A stretch of DNA of 64,000 nucleotides from Alphaproteobacteria bacterium (GCA_021774735.1 JAJFIS010000033.1:1-64000), one strand, 5' to 3'. Numbered from the stretch's first letter, positions 1 through 8,097 are shown. Notes: generated from the sequence alone by a model not told the origin. Numbers and translations are program-made.

Positions 1-121
1 TGGTGTACCCAAGGAGCATTTTGGACTATTTTTGAAGGAATGTGAGTGGCGTTTCAATAACAGTGATCCAGCACTTCAATTAAAAGAATTAAAACAGTGG
101 GTTAAAGAGAAACTGGATTAG
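1..121 (+). CDS. IS1595-family transposase, C-terminal fragment
   Basis: Only the last 39 residues are present, reading in frame from base 2 to a TAG at 119-121. The segment contains GVPKEHFGLFLKECEWRFNN, which matches the end of ISXO2-like DDE transposases (a conserved pattern of an aromatic-rich L..E..WR.N followed by an amphipathic tail). The catalytic DDE residues would lie upstream, outside the window. The gene faces the chorismate mutase gene tail to tail. Identification is by motif recognition of a short fragment, so the subfamily is uncertain. Confidence 0.7.
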   Translation, partial: GVPKEHFGLFLKECEWRFNNSDPALQLKELKQWVKEKLD

Positions 122-138
122 TTATCTGGGTCAGCCCC
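1..138 (+). mobile_element. Right end of an IS1595-family (ISXO2-like) insertion sequence, cut by the window edge
   Basis: The window opens inside a transposase whose C-terminus reads like IS1595/ISXO2 elements. Right after its stop codon comes GTTATCTGGGTCAGCCCC (121-138). Its reverse complement, GGGGCTGACCCAGATAAC, looks like a terminal inverted repeat of this family. The element therefore probably ends at about 138, only 11 bases beyond the stop codon of the convergent chorismate mutase gene. The left end and any 8-bp target duplication are outside the window, so completeness cannot be judged. Confidence 0.7.
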
Positions 139-149
139 AAAGAATATTT

Positions 150-464
150 TTACGCAGCTGAATCTTGATCTTCATGTGATTCTTGTGCATCAAAAACATC
201 AAACTCATGCGCAATCGACCATTCGATTAAATGACGGTATATGTCCTCAATCATTTTAACATTGCCTCCAGCCGATTTTGCCGCAGAAATAACCTTGGCT
301 ATAACATCTTCAACCCGCCAATCATCTCGCACTGTAGCGCGGTCTGCTTTAAGCTCACCGGCTTGTTCAATATAGTTTAAGCGTTCCAGAAGCAGTGGCA
401 CCATCAGCTGGTCCACTCGGTCAATTTCTGTCCTTACTTCCGCCATCGAGCTACATTTTTTCAC
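150..464 (-). CDS. Chorismate mutase, AroQ class (type II)
   Basis: A 104-residue protein expected to convert chorismate to prephenate for phenylalanine and tyrosine synthesis in the cytoplasm. It shows the all-helical AroQ-fold pattern: an N-terminal R..ID..D..LV.L..ER stretch (residues 11-29), a conserved Lys in GELK (about 39), and RVEDVI (50-55), followed by a third helix ending in I.EWSI.HE. The length fits single-domain enzymes such as PchB or free chorismate mutases. The start is a GTG at 462-464, four bases after the TAG of the upstream lipoprotein gene; AAGGAT overlapping that stop codon acts as ribosome binding site, which implies translational coupling. An isochorismate-pyruvate lyase (PchB) role is possible but no siderophore genes are nearby. 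Confidence 0.85.
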   Translation of the reverse strand: MKKCSSMAEVRTEIDRVDQLMVPLLLERLNYIEQAGELKADRATVRDDWRVEDVIAKVISAAKSAGGNVKMIEDIYRHLIEWSIAHEFDVFDAQESHEDQDSAA

Positions 465-468
465 GCAA

Positions 469-2151
469 CTAATCCTTGATCACTTGATCTTCTTGAATTG
501 GTGTCTCTGATGATGCAGTGATACATTTGCTGGCGAGAGGAAGCAAGACCCCTCCACCTTTTACGATAAAACAATTTACACCGTCTTCTTGTAAAACATC
601 ACACCTGAATTGGGCATCACTATGCATATCAAAGCCAGACAGCAATAACCTATAGCGCTTGGACCCATCTTCTTGGTCCACTGGCCTGAGGACGGGTGTC
701 AAGTCCGCGCTCGACTGTTCAATGCGCTTATGCAAGCGACACCATTCCTTATCCGCTGATAGCAATGAGCCAACAGAAACCAATTGGATACGATATAAGT
801 CAGCGGCTTCTTCGCTTTCCATGGCTGTAACTTCTTCTGGTTCCGAATTTTCATGCGATGTTTCAATATCCGCCTTAACTGGAGCTGAAATATCATCAGC
901 TGATTCATCATGGTCAGGAGTTTGGGGCTTCCCATCTTCGTTTGAGGGAATGACATTCACGGGAATATCAGCTCCATCGCCGGTAACCTTGTTGTCAGCT
1001 CGTGTTTCTGGTGCTGCGGAATCCTCTTTTTCCTCGGACTGGTCAGTTGATGTCGCTTCTATCAACTTAGCAGCTTGAGCGGCCTTTTCAGCTTCAACTC
1101 TCTCGTCTTCAGCTTGTTGAATGGTCTTACTTTGTTTCGACACTGGCTCATTGGTATCAGCGACAACCTTGGCGGGGGGCGTTTTGACTGGGAGAGGCTT
1201 AACACCTTCTCTTTTTTCGCCTTCTGAAACGCTGGGAACGCCTGAACTAACAGGCTCTGGCTGTGCAACGGCGTCATTCTTTTGTGTTCTATTTGCTCTG
1301 TTCAAAACCCCAGCTGGTATTTTGCGCAAAAACACTGCCCTTGCTTTCTCTAAGTCAGTTAAAAGCGGTAAAAGGTTATAAAATAAGGCATTCTCACGAA
1401 CTTCATCAGGTGTTAAAATAGTTTCAATAATGGATACCGCCGCTTTAGTTTGCCCTGACATGGCATAGATCAGCGCTAAATTTTCTCTCGCATCAGCGCG
1501 GGTAGCTGTGCGATTCAAATTTACTTGAATGGCCGAAACAGCAACATCATACCGCCCTGATAAAGCTTGCGATAAAGCATAATTTGTCAATGTCGTCGGT
1601 GCATCAGGCTGAATATCAAGGGCATTTAAGTAATAGCCTTGAGCCAGTTCAAACATAGCTTCAATATCATAAGAAAAACCAAAGAGTGTATCAATGCGCA
1701 CCCTATTGGCGTCTGTGCGATTAAGACTCCCCAAAAGATTCCGTGCTAAACCGCTATCCCCTTCCATAAGATAGACCGAAGTCAGCATTAACTTTACATC
1801 ATCATTATCAGGCTCTGAGATAAGCGCGGCCTGCAATAAACGCCGTGCTGCACCAAACTCACCTGCATTTGAATATAAGTTGGCGGCACCCATCTTTGGA
1901 ACAACAGAGGTCGGGTAGGCAGCAATCGCTTGCAAATACATATTTAGGGCATTACCAGGGTCACCGCCTTGCTCAAAGCTGCGGGCAATTTTAGCCATAG
2001 CTTCGGGGCCTTTTGATGCAATGCTGTTACGCGCTCTGGCAGAAATAGGACCAGCACTATCATTTGCTCGGCTTCCCCCTGCCGTGGTTTCACACCCTGT
2101 TAAAGATAGCTGCATGGAAGCAAGCAATATCATCAGCAAGTAACGCATCAT
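469..2151 (-). CDS. TPR-repeat lipoprotein with C-terminal SPOR domain
   Basis: A 560-residue predicted lipoprotein. The N-terminus is a short hydrophobic signal ending in the lipobox LTGC, with Cys20 as the lipidated residue. Residues about 50-280 form tetratricopeptide helices (for example GDPGNALNMYLQAIAAYP and QGYYLNALDIQPDAPTTLTN). A long Glu/Ala/Lys/Pro-rich linker follows (about 285-450). The C-terminus (about 453-540, starting YRIQLVSVGSLLSADKEW) looks like a SPOR domain, the fold that binds denuded septal peptidoglycan. It is the first gene of a two-gene unit with chorismate mutase. A role at the division site or in cell-wall scaffolding is inferred from the domains only. The very long charged linker is unusual. 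Confidence 0.75.
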   Translation of the reverse strand: MMRYLLMILLASMQLSLTGCETTAGGSRANDSAGPISARARNSIASKGPEAMAKIARSFEQGGDPGNALNMYLQAIAAYPTSVVPKMGAANLYSNAGEFGAARRLLQAALISEPDNDDVKLMLTSVYLMEGDSGLARNLLGSLNRTDANRVRIDTLFGFSYDIEAMFELAQGYYLNALDIQPDAPTTLTNYALSQALSGRYDVAVSAIQVNLNRTATRADARENLALIYAMSGQTKAAVSIIETILTPDEVRENALFYNLLPLLTDLEKARAVFLRKIPAGVLNRANRTQKNDAVAQPEPVSSGVPSVSEGEKREGVKPLPVKTPPAKVVADTNEPVSKQSKTIQQAEDERVEAEKAAQAAKLIEATSTDQSEEKEDSAAPETRADNKVTGDGADIPVNVIPSNEDGKPQTPDHDESADDISAPVKADIETSHENSEPEEVTAMESEEAADLYRIQLVSVGSLLSADKEWCRLHKRIEQSSADLTPVLRPVDQEDGSKRYRLLLSGFDMHSDAQFRCDVLQEDGVNCFIVKGGGVLLPLASKCITASSETPIQEDQVIKD

Positions 2152-2345
2152 TAGCTATACCCTTCTATAATTCCATCCATGATGAAGGGCTAAATGTGGC
2201 TACGCAATGATTTTAACCTTTTTTTTACAAAAAGAATATAGATTAGAGTTAGGTGTAGATTGCAAATGGGTGTAATATCTACATTGAGTTAGGTTTCTAT
2301 GGGTATTTCAGACATCTTGTCTGATCGGAACCAAGGAGAAATAAT

Positions 2346-2528
2346 ATGGATATTCAAGGCGCTAGTGACGCTTCGACGCAAGCAGTATTTGCTGCTGGCC
2401 GTACAGGGTCTACGGAATCATCTGCTTCCGAACGTCGTGAAGCTACTGATTCGTCAATCGAGCGGAAAGAGGCTGAGCCTTCTTCTACCGGTAGTGATGT
2501 TGGTAACAACGTAGATATCGAAGCCTAA
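2346..2528 (+). CDS. Small acidic/serine-rich protein, faint YjfB-like ends
   Basis: A 60-residue ORF preceded by a strong ribosome binding site (AAGGAG, 2334-2339, seven bases before the ATG) and followed by a hairpin terminator, so it is probably a real gene. The middle is rich in Ser, Glu and Arg, with no membrane segment or signal peptide. Only the ends look familiar: it begins MDIQ and ends GNNVDIEA. Small putative motility proteins of the YjfB family begin MDI and end in a G(N/G)xxDI-type tail. The resemblance is weak and the function is unknown. The 190-base upstream region holds a perfect 7-bp stem-loop (TCAGACA/TGTCTGA, 2308-2324) just before the ribosome binding site. It also holds an imperfect CtrA-like box (TTAA-N7-TTTA, 2213-2227) and two copies of GAGTTAGGT. 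Confidence 0.5.
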   Translation: MDIQGASDASTQAVFAAGRTGSTESSASERREATDSSIERKEAEPSSTGSDVGNNVDIEA

Positions 2529-2557
2529 AGATTTAGGTTTTCTCGACTTGTTTTCAT

Positions 2558-2580
2558 AAGCCTGCACACCACGCAGGCTT
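2558..2580 (+). terminator. Hairpin terminator after the small ORF
   Basis: Perfect 8-bp stem AAGCCTGC/GCAGGCTT with a 7-base loop, 30 bases after the stop codon of the small gene. The T-tract is short (GGCTTTAA), so termination may be modest. It lies between convergent genes and could also serve the opposite strand. Confidence 0.55.
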
Positions 2581-2605
2581 TAACCGTATTTAAGCCTTAA
2601 TTTAC

Positions 2606-3460
2606 TTAAAATTTTCCGAAAATATTTGCTAATAATAAATTGAACATAGCCTTTGGCCCTGCCCCATGTGTTGCTAGTTGCTGGTAAGGGTTAAGTGCCC
2701 TATTCCTGAGTTGCTTTATATAAGCTTCACTCAATCGGTTAATTGCCAATAGCGGTATAGCATTCTTATCAACGGATTTTCTTTGGACTCGGCTATCATT
2801 AATCAAACCTTCCGCCGCATCTAACATTTTATCAACAACATCCCATAATGCAGGCAACATTTCACCCTTAAACACGGTGCTATCATCAATGTCCATTTCT
2901 GCAAGTAATTCAGAGGGAAGGTCATTTTGGTTTAACTGAGCCTGAAACCCAATAGCGCGCACTATACCAATTAAACCCCAAGCCGTACCGGACTGTCTTG
3001 TCGCTTTTAGGGTATCAATGCTGGGTTCTGACACCAAATATCTCAGGGCAAATTCATGCAAGGCGCCCGCAGTTGCTGAAGTGTAATTGATTAACTGCTC
3101 AAGGCTACTGCATGTTGCAACGCTTAGATCATTTTGACGAGCCTTAATCATATCAGTGCAAAGGTTGAAGCTAACAGTGCCTTGTTTTTTTGCCCCAGCC
3201 AACGCTTGGCAAATTGGGTGATCTTCCGTTTTGTCGTCTGCCAATTTGTTCAGCGCATTTTGCCACCACTGAAGGCGAATTTCAGCAAGCATAGGGTCAC
3301 TAACCTGCTCGCGTGTCTTGGCTATTTCTATATTGAAGGCAAAAATGGCCCAAATACCAGCTTGTTTTTCTTCCGGCATGAATAGGCTGAGCAAATAGCG
3401 ATCATAGTCCTCAGCTTTCACTAACGTCATACAATGTTGATGATAATTTTCTCTATTCAT
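2606..3460 (-). CDS. Squalene/phytoene synthase-family protein, NDUFAF6-like
   Basis: A 284-residue protein with the squalene/phytoene synthase fold. The first aspartate-rich prenyl-diphosphate motif expected near residue 45 is absent: the stretch reads FAFNIEIAKTREQVSDP, followed by RLQWWQNAL. That pattern matches the mitochondrial complex I assembly factor NDUFAF6 and its alphaproteobacterial homologues better than true synthases. A non-catalytic or altered role, perhaps linked to respiratory complex assembly, is inferred. The gene ends near the terminator shared with the small ORF and lies 24 bases downstream of argC, so it may be co-transcribed with it. Its start is an ATG at 3460. Confidence 0.8.
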   Translation of the reverse strand: MNRENYHQHCMTLVKAEDYDRYLLSLFMPEEKQAGIWAIFAFNIEIAKTREQVSDPMLAEIRLQWWQNALNKLADDKTEDHPICQALAGAKKQGTVSFNLCTDMIKARQNDLSVATCSSLEQLINYTSATAGALHEFALRYLVSEPSIDTLKATRQSGTAWGLIGIVRAIGFQAQLNQNDLPSELLAEMDIDDSTVFKGEMLPALWDVVDKMLDAAEGLINDSRVQRKSVDKNAIPLLAINRLSEAYIKQLRNRALNPYQQLATHGAGPKAMFNLLLANIFGKF

Positions 3461-3484
3461 GAAATTTGTCTGCCTTCAGCAGGC

Positions 3485-4618
3485 TCACGGAAACATCGGC
3501 ACTTGCTGAAGGCCAGTTCTTTCATCCAAGCCCAGCATCAAGTTCATATTTTGCACCGCTTGACCCGAAGAGCCTTTGACCAAATTATCAATGGTAGCAA
3601 CTATAATAGCGCGGCCTGTTTGGCGGTCATCAAAGGCGTTCAATACACAACGATTGGATCCCCGTACCATACGGGTGGCCGGAGCGACGTCACCACTTAA
3701 AATCTGAATAAATTCATCTTCAGCGTAAATATCCTGCCAAACCTGCTTGATATCAGCGGCTTTTTGACCGTCTGACATCCTTACATATATCGTTTCCAGT
3801 TCACCGCGATTCATTGGCACTAAATGCGGGGTGAAACTGATTGTAACCTTTCGACCTGCCGCTAAAGTCAGCTCTTGCTCAATCTCTGGCATGTGACGGT
3901 GGTGAGCAATGCCGTATGGATGCATAGCTTCCGCAACTTCTGTATATAAATTGCCTTCTTTTAAGGACCGCCCTGCCCCACTAACACCCGACTTTGCATC
4001 AATGATTATATCTTCTGTAGATATAACCTTCGCGTGGAGTAGAGGTACTAATGCCAACAATGCAGCAGTTGGATAACACCCTGGACAGGCGACCAAATGC
4101 GCCTTTTTAATATGATTTCGGTAAAGCTCTGGCAAACCGTAGACTGCGCGTGATTGCAAATCTTTCGCGCTATGCTCCCGACCATACCACTGGCTATAAA
4201 CATTCGGGTCGGTCAGGCGAAAATCGGCGGAAAGATCAATGATTTTTACATCGCCTTGCATCATATCCGCGTAATCAGCGTTCGTTTCTACTATCATTTC
4301 ATCCAGCAAGCCGTGTCCGGTCGTATGCATCATGCCTTTAATAACTTCTTGGCTCGTGGCGTGGGGCAGTGCACAAAAAACCACATCTAGTTCCACTGCA
4401 GGCCATTCAATATCAGATACTGCGATTAAATCGGGCAATCCATAGCCTGCGAGATGCGGAAATACCTCATCTACCGTCATTCCTGCTTTGCGTTCCGCTG
4501 TTAACAAGACAATATCAACATTTGGATGACATAGCAGCAAGCGAATTAAATCAGCCCCCGTATAACCACTTGCACCGAGAATGCCCACACGTACCTTTGG
4601 GTTTGATTGAGTGCTCAT
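3485..4618 (-). CDS. argC: N-acetyl-gamma-glutamyl-phosphate reductase
   Basis: NADPH-dependent reduction of N-acetylglutamyl phosphate to the semialdehyde, the third step of arginine synthesis, in the cytoplasm. The N-terminal Rossmann motif VGILGASGYTGADLIRLL and the catalytic cysteine in ACPGCYPTAALLAL are both present. The histidine region PYGIAHHRHMPEIEQEL and the C-terminal MVRGSNRC signature are also present. The start at 4618 (MSTQ) is chosen because AAGGAA lies six bases upstream; a longer ORF reaches 4642 but lacks a better site. The product of about 377 residues is of normal length. No other arg gene is adjacent. A downstream NDUFAF6-like gene follows on the same strand. Confidence 0.95.
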   Translation of the reverse strand: MSTQSNPKVRVGILGASGYTGADLIRLLLCHPNVDIVLLTAERKAGMTVDEVFPHLAGYGLPDLIAVSDIEWPAVELDVVFCALPHATSQEVIKGMMHTTGHGLLDEMIVETNADYADMMQGDVKIIDLSADFRLTDPNVYSQWYGREHSAKDLQSRAVYGLPELYRNHIKKAHLVACPGCYPTAALLALVPLLHAKVISTEDIIIDAKSGVSGAGRSLKEGNLYTEVAEAMHPYGIAHHRHMPEIEQELTLAAGRKVTISFTPHLVPMNRGELETIYVRMSDGQKAADIKQVWQDIYAEDEFIQILSGDVAPATRMVRGSNRCVLNAFDDRQTGRAIIVATIDNLVKGSSGQAVQNMNLMLGLDERTGLQQVPMFP

Positions 4619-4734
4619 TTGCATTTCCTTACTTCTGCACAATAGTGAATCACTGCTCGCCGCCCTATTCTAACAAGGGACGCATCTATGTCATTGTCAA
4701 TTATTGTTAAAATCGGAGAATAAAAGAAATAGGA

Positions 4735-5607
4735 TCAAACTAGGTCAGGCGGAAGCTCTGCTAAATGCTCTTCAAGCTCCAAGAAAGCGGGCATCAGGTG
4801 GGAAGGTACATTACGGCGGCCAAGCTCAACCGCGATTTGCGGGGCGTTGCCATTCAGGTAAGATATGAGCACAATCTTGATGATTTCCATAAATTGACCG
4901 TCTTCGCGCAAAACCTGATTATAGCGTTGCGCAATAGGTGCAACGATCAAATAAGATAGGAAAATACCAAGGAATGTACCAACAAGTGCACTACCAATCA
5001 TGCCGCCAAGCACTTCAACGGGCTTATTAATTGACCCCATGGTTTTAATGATACCCAGAACCGCCGCCACAATACCAATCGCGGGCAAGCCGTCGGCCAT
5101 GGTCTGCAAGGCATGTTGATTTTCGTGTTCTTCTTTGTGATGTTTTTCCAAATCCATCACCATGGCATCTTCCATTTGCATGGCATCTTCAAAGGACATG
5201 GTCATCATGCGCAAATAGTCAGCAATAAATTCTACAACGTGATGATCCTCAGAAATTTTAGGGAAATGCTGGAATATTTTAGATTCGTGAGGGTCCTCAA
5301 TATGGGCCTCAACCGCAACAACGCCTTTAGTGCGCATGGTTTTTACTAGCAGGAACAAAAGTGATAGCAGGTCTTTATAGTCTTCTGGCTTCCATTTATT
5401 GCCCTTCAAGGCTGCCATGATCCCACCCATCGCACCTTTAAGAACGCCGCTAGAATTGCCGCTAATCATTCCACCCGTTGCACCACCAAAAATCATCATC
5501 AGCTCTAAGGGAAGAGCTTTTGTGATCATAACCATCTTACCGCCAGCTAAAACAAAGCCACCGAAGACCATAACCAAAACAACTGCTAAGCCAATAACAA
5601 CGAACAT
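4735..5607 (-). CDS. motA: Flagellar motor stator protein MotA
   Basis: Proton-channel stator subunit that drives flagellar rotation at the inner membrane. The 290-residue protein has two N-terminal membrane helices, a large cytoplasmic loop and two C-terminal helices. The loop contains the conserved Arg and Glu region (TMRTKGVVAVEAHIEDP) used in contact with FliG. The helix-3 motif GLPAIGIVAAVLGIIKTMG carries the essential proline. The start is the ATG at 5607 with a weak ribosome site. The partner motB is not in this window, so the pair is encoded apart, as in several alphaproteobacteria. A CtrA-like box lies about 90 bases upstream. Confidence 0.95.
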   Translation of the reverse strand: MFVVIGLAVVLVMVFGGFVLAGGKMVMITKALPLELMMIFGGATGGMISGNSSGVLKGAMGGIMAALKGNKWKPEDYKDLLSLLFLLVKTMRTKGVVAVEAHIEDPHESKIFQHFPKISEDHHVVEFIADYLRMMTMSFEDAMQMEDAMVMDLEKHHKEEHENQHALQTMADGLPAIGIVAAVLGIIKTMGSINKPVEVLGGMIGSALVGTFLGIFLSYLIVAPIAQRYNQVLREDGQFMEIIKIVLISYLNGNAPQIAVELGRRNVPSHLMPAFLELEEHLAELPPDLV

Positions 5608-5692
5608 ATATGCCTGATCCGTTCATCAAATTAAAATTAAGCCTGAATAACAAAGGCTATTGTTAACCATGCAAGATGATCAAGCAATAGCT

Positions 5693-5707
5693 TTAAGAAA
5701 ACTTTAA
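5693..5707 (-). promoter_or_regulatory. Candidate CtrA binding site upstream of motA
   Basis: TTAAGAAAACTTTAA is an exact match to the TTAA-N7-TTAA full-site consensus of the alphaproteobacterial response regulator CtrA. It sits 86-100 bases upstream of the motA start. A second, 7/8 site (TTAA-N7-TAAA) lies at 5732-5746. CtrA control of flagellar genes is well established in related bacteria; binding here is inferred from sequence alone. Confidence 0.5.
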
Positions 5708-5829
5708 TTTGAAACTATTTTCAGTCAAGTGTTAAACAGAGATAAACCTTTGTGTACGCTTGGATAACAATAGTTCTCTGCTAACAAACTCGAGGCTGTC
5801 GTGGAAGCACATGCATTTATGCCCCAGCA

Positions 5830-7959
5830 TTAACCCTCACTGTCATTAGCAGAGCGAAGATTGTCCAGAAGCATATCAACAGTTAAAAGCTCAGGCAATA
5901 ATACTGCCTTTTCTGCTCCTTTGGGAAAATATAGATAAAGCGGAACCCCTGCCCGGCCATAGCGGGCCAGAACCTCAGCAATTTCATCATTTTTGTTAGT
6001 CCAGTCGCCCTTAAGAATGTGGATGTCATTGTCTAACATAAAATCAACCGTTTCACGGCGTTGCAGAGCTATCTTTTCATTTGCCTTGCAAGTGATGCAC
6101 CAGTCAGCAGTAAAATAGACAAAGACACGGTTATTGGCAGCCCGAAGCTCAGCCAGTTTCAATTCTGAGAATATCTCACCTTCTATAACCTCTTCAATGG
6201 CTAGGTCGCTCTCGCTTGGTGCAGGTTGGTAAGTAAGCCCGACAAAGGTGCCCAACATGATGAGCAAAGAGATAGACCGAAGAATTTTTCCATTACTTTG
6301 TTGCCATAGCCAAACACCAAAGCTGATTATAATTAGACCACCCAGTAGAACAAAGCCTGCCGCACCGCCGTCTTGTTGGATAACCACATAAACGAGCCAC
6401 GCCGCCGTTAAGAACATTGGGAAGGATAGACCTTGCTTTAATTTATCCATCCAAGCACCGGGTCGAGGCAACAAACTGCCAAGTTTAGGCGAAAAGGCTA
6501 GCAACAAAAATGGCGCGGCCATACCAAAGCCAAGCGTTACAAAGATCAGCAGTGCGGTTGCTGTTGTTTGAGCGAGAGCGAAACCAAGTGCCGGAGCCAT
6601 CAAAGGTGCTGTACACGGTGTTGCAACAAGAGTTGCCAAAACACCTGTGAAGAAGGAACCCTTATTGCCGCCCGATGAAGCGAGCTGGCTTCCCGTGGAT
6701 TCAGCACCAAAGCTTATTTCAAATAGGCCCGCCAAAGAAAGCCCAACCAACAGCATAATTACGGCTAGAAAAGAAACAAAGCCTGCGCTTTGCAATTGAA
6801 AGCCCCAGCCTATTGCCTCGCCGCCAGCGCGCAGAAACAGTAATACAGCTGCAATTGCCGCGAAGGAAATAACCACACCCAAAGTATAAGACAAGCCTTC
6901 CATACGTCTTGCATAAACACTCAAGCCGCCACTTGATGCTAGTGCCAAGGCTTTCAAGGAAAGAATTGGAAATACACAGGGCATTAAATTAAGAATTAAG
7001 CCACCCAAAAATGCTAGCAAAAGCGCTTGCCACACCGGCATGGAAACATCCGTTGCATTTAAAAGTCCAAATTCTCCACTTCCTATGCCGTCAGTAACTT
7101 TAACATTTTCAAGGCGGTAACCAGTGCTGGAACCATCAGTGCTGGTTAACAGCAAAATACCATTGCCGCTCGCAGGTGTATCAACACCCTGAGTGCGTAT
7201 AAATTGCAAGCTAATGCCTGCAGGACTTTTAGCGAAATATTGGTCACTTGTATATTTGGCTATTCCGCTATGGTCTGGAAAGAAATAAGCTGTTTCAATG
7301 CTATCTGTTTGCCCCATATCCATAACAACATTCAGCGATGCCCCGGATGTAACAAGTGTTAAACTGGAATCCCAAAAGTTAATCTCAGGTAATACTGCCC
7401 GAGCATTGGCAAAAATTTCTGTGTCATCACTGGCAATCGCCCCGTCGCCCACCGGCAGTGAAAGCTCAAATTCTCCGGATTCGATTACGCATGTCTCGGC
7501 GCAGACCTGCCATTCAGCTTTTAAGTCAAAGTCTAACGAGCCAGAACGAAGGCTATTCGGCACCAAAATACGTACAAGTAATATGGCGCTTTCATCATAG
7601 CCGTAATGGATATTCAGGCCAGATGTAATGGTTTTCGGCGTTGGGTACAGAGGACTTTGGGCTTCAAAGCCTTCGGGTAATTTCCATGTAAGCTTATTCG
7701 CCGCAATACCATCACCCGGATTGGTCCATAAACTATGTGATCCTTCAACAGGGTCAATTTTAAACGCCAACCAAAAAGGTTTTCCGGCTGCAATGCTATC
7801 CACTTCGCTAACAAGCGTGGCAATGCTATTGTCTTGCTTAACTGTGCTGTGATCTGCTGAATGGGCAGAAAAAGTTAAAAACACACAGGCAAATAAAGTC
7901 CGTAAAATCAAAGCGTAATCCCTTGAGTAAATAATTTGCCCGCTTATAACATGCTCCAA
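5830..7959 (-). CDS. Thiol:disulfide interchange protein, DsbD/ScsB type
   Basis: Transfers electrons from cytoplasmic thioredoxin across the inner membrane to periplasmic thiol proteins. The 709-residue protein has a signal-like N-terminus and a periplasmic N-domain with the cysteine pair VCAETCVIES (about 155). A polytopic membrane domain (about 305-560) follows, carrying the two paired-cysteine motifs LMPCVFPIL and VATPCTAPLMAPAL. The C-terminal thioredoxin domain has the active site DWCITCK (about 620). The large N-domain is more like ScsB than classical DsbD. A DsbA/ScsC-like protein at 40910-41707 is a plausible partner. The gene is divergent from the flavoprotein gene at 8098, with nested inverted repeats between them. 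Confidence 0.88.
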   Translation of the reverse strand: MEHVISGQIIYSRDYALILRTLFACVFLTFSAHSADHSTVKQDNSIATLVSEVDSIAAGKPFWLAFKIDPVEGSHSLWTNPGDGIAANKLTWKLPEGFEAQSPLYPTPKTITSGLNIHYGYDESAILLVRILVPNSLRSGSLDFDLKAEWQVCAETCVIESGEFELSLPVGDGAIASDDTEIFANARAVLPEINFWDSSLTLVTSGASLNVVMDMGQTDSIETAYFFPDHSGIAKYTSDQYFAKSPAGISLQFIRTQGVDTPASGNGILLLTSTDGSSTGYRLENVKVTDGIGSGEFGLLNATDVSMPVWQALLLAFLGGLILNLMPCVFPILSLKALALASSGGLSVYARRMEGLSYTLGVVISFAAIAAVLLFLRAGGEAIGWGFQLQSAGFVSFLAVIMLLVGLSLAGLFEISFGAESTGSQLASSGGNKGSFFTGVLATLVATPCTAPLMAPALGFALAQTTATALLIFVTLGFGMAAPFLLLAFSPKLGSLLPRPGAWMDKLKQGLSFPMFLTAAWLVYVVIQQDGGAAGFVLLGGLIIISFGVWLWQQSNGKILRSISLLIMLGTFVGLTYQPAPSESDLAIEEVIEGEIFSELKLAELRAANNRVFVYFTADWCITCKANEKIALQRRETVDFMLDNDIHILKGDWTNKNDEIAEVLARYGRAGVPLYLYFPKGAEKAVLLPELLTVDMLLDNLRSANDSEG

Positions 7960-7969
7960 CGCATGCAGT

Positions 7970-8008
7970 TATCACATTCTGGTCAGAATTTGATAATCAG
8001 ATGTGATA
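7970..8008. promoter_or_regulatory. Nested inverted repeats between divergent genes (candidate operator)
   Basis: In the 138-base gap between the dsbD-like gene and the flavoprotein gene, TATCACAT (7970-7977) is repeated inverted as ATGTGATA (8001-8008). Inside it lies ATTCTG-GT-CAGAAT (7976-7989). The position suggests a regulator site for one or both divergent promoters. The regulator is not known. Confidence 0.35.
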
Positions 8009-8097
8009 TTAATTATATCCCCTTATTTGGCAGCATGGACATTATAAGCAGCAGAGGTTAGATAAGCCCAAATGATGTTACAGGTGGACTGAAGCGC

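Noticed and set aside
2299-2514. 71-residue plus-strand ORF overlapping the 2346 small gene
   Set aside because: Out of frame with the strong ribosome site and the hydrophobic sequence looks like a shadow of the 60-residue ORF.
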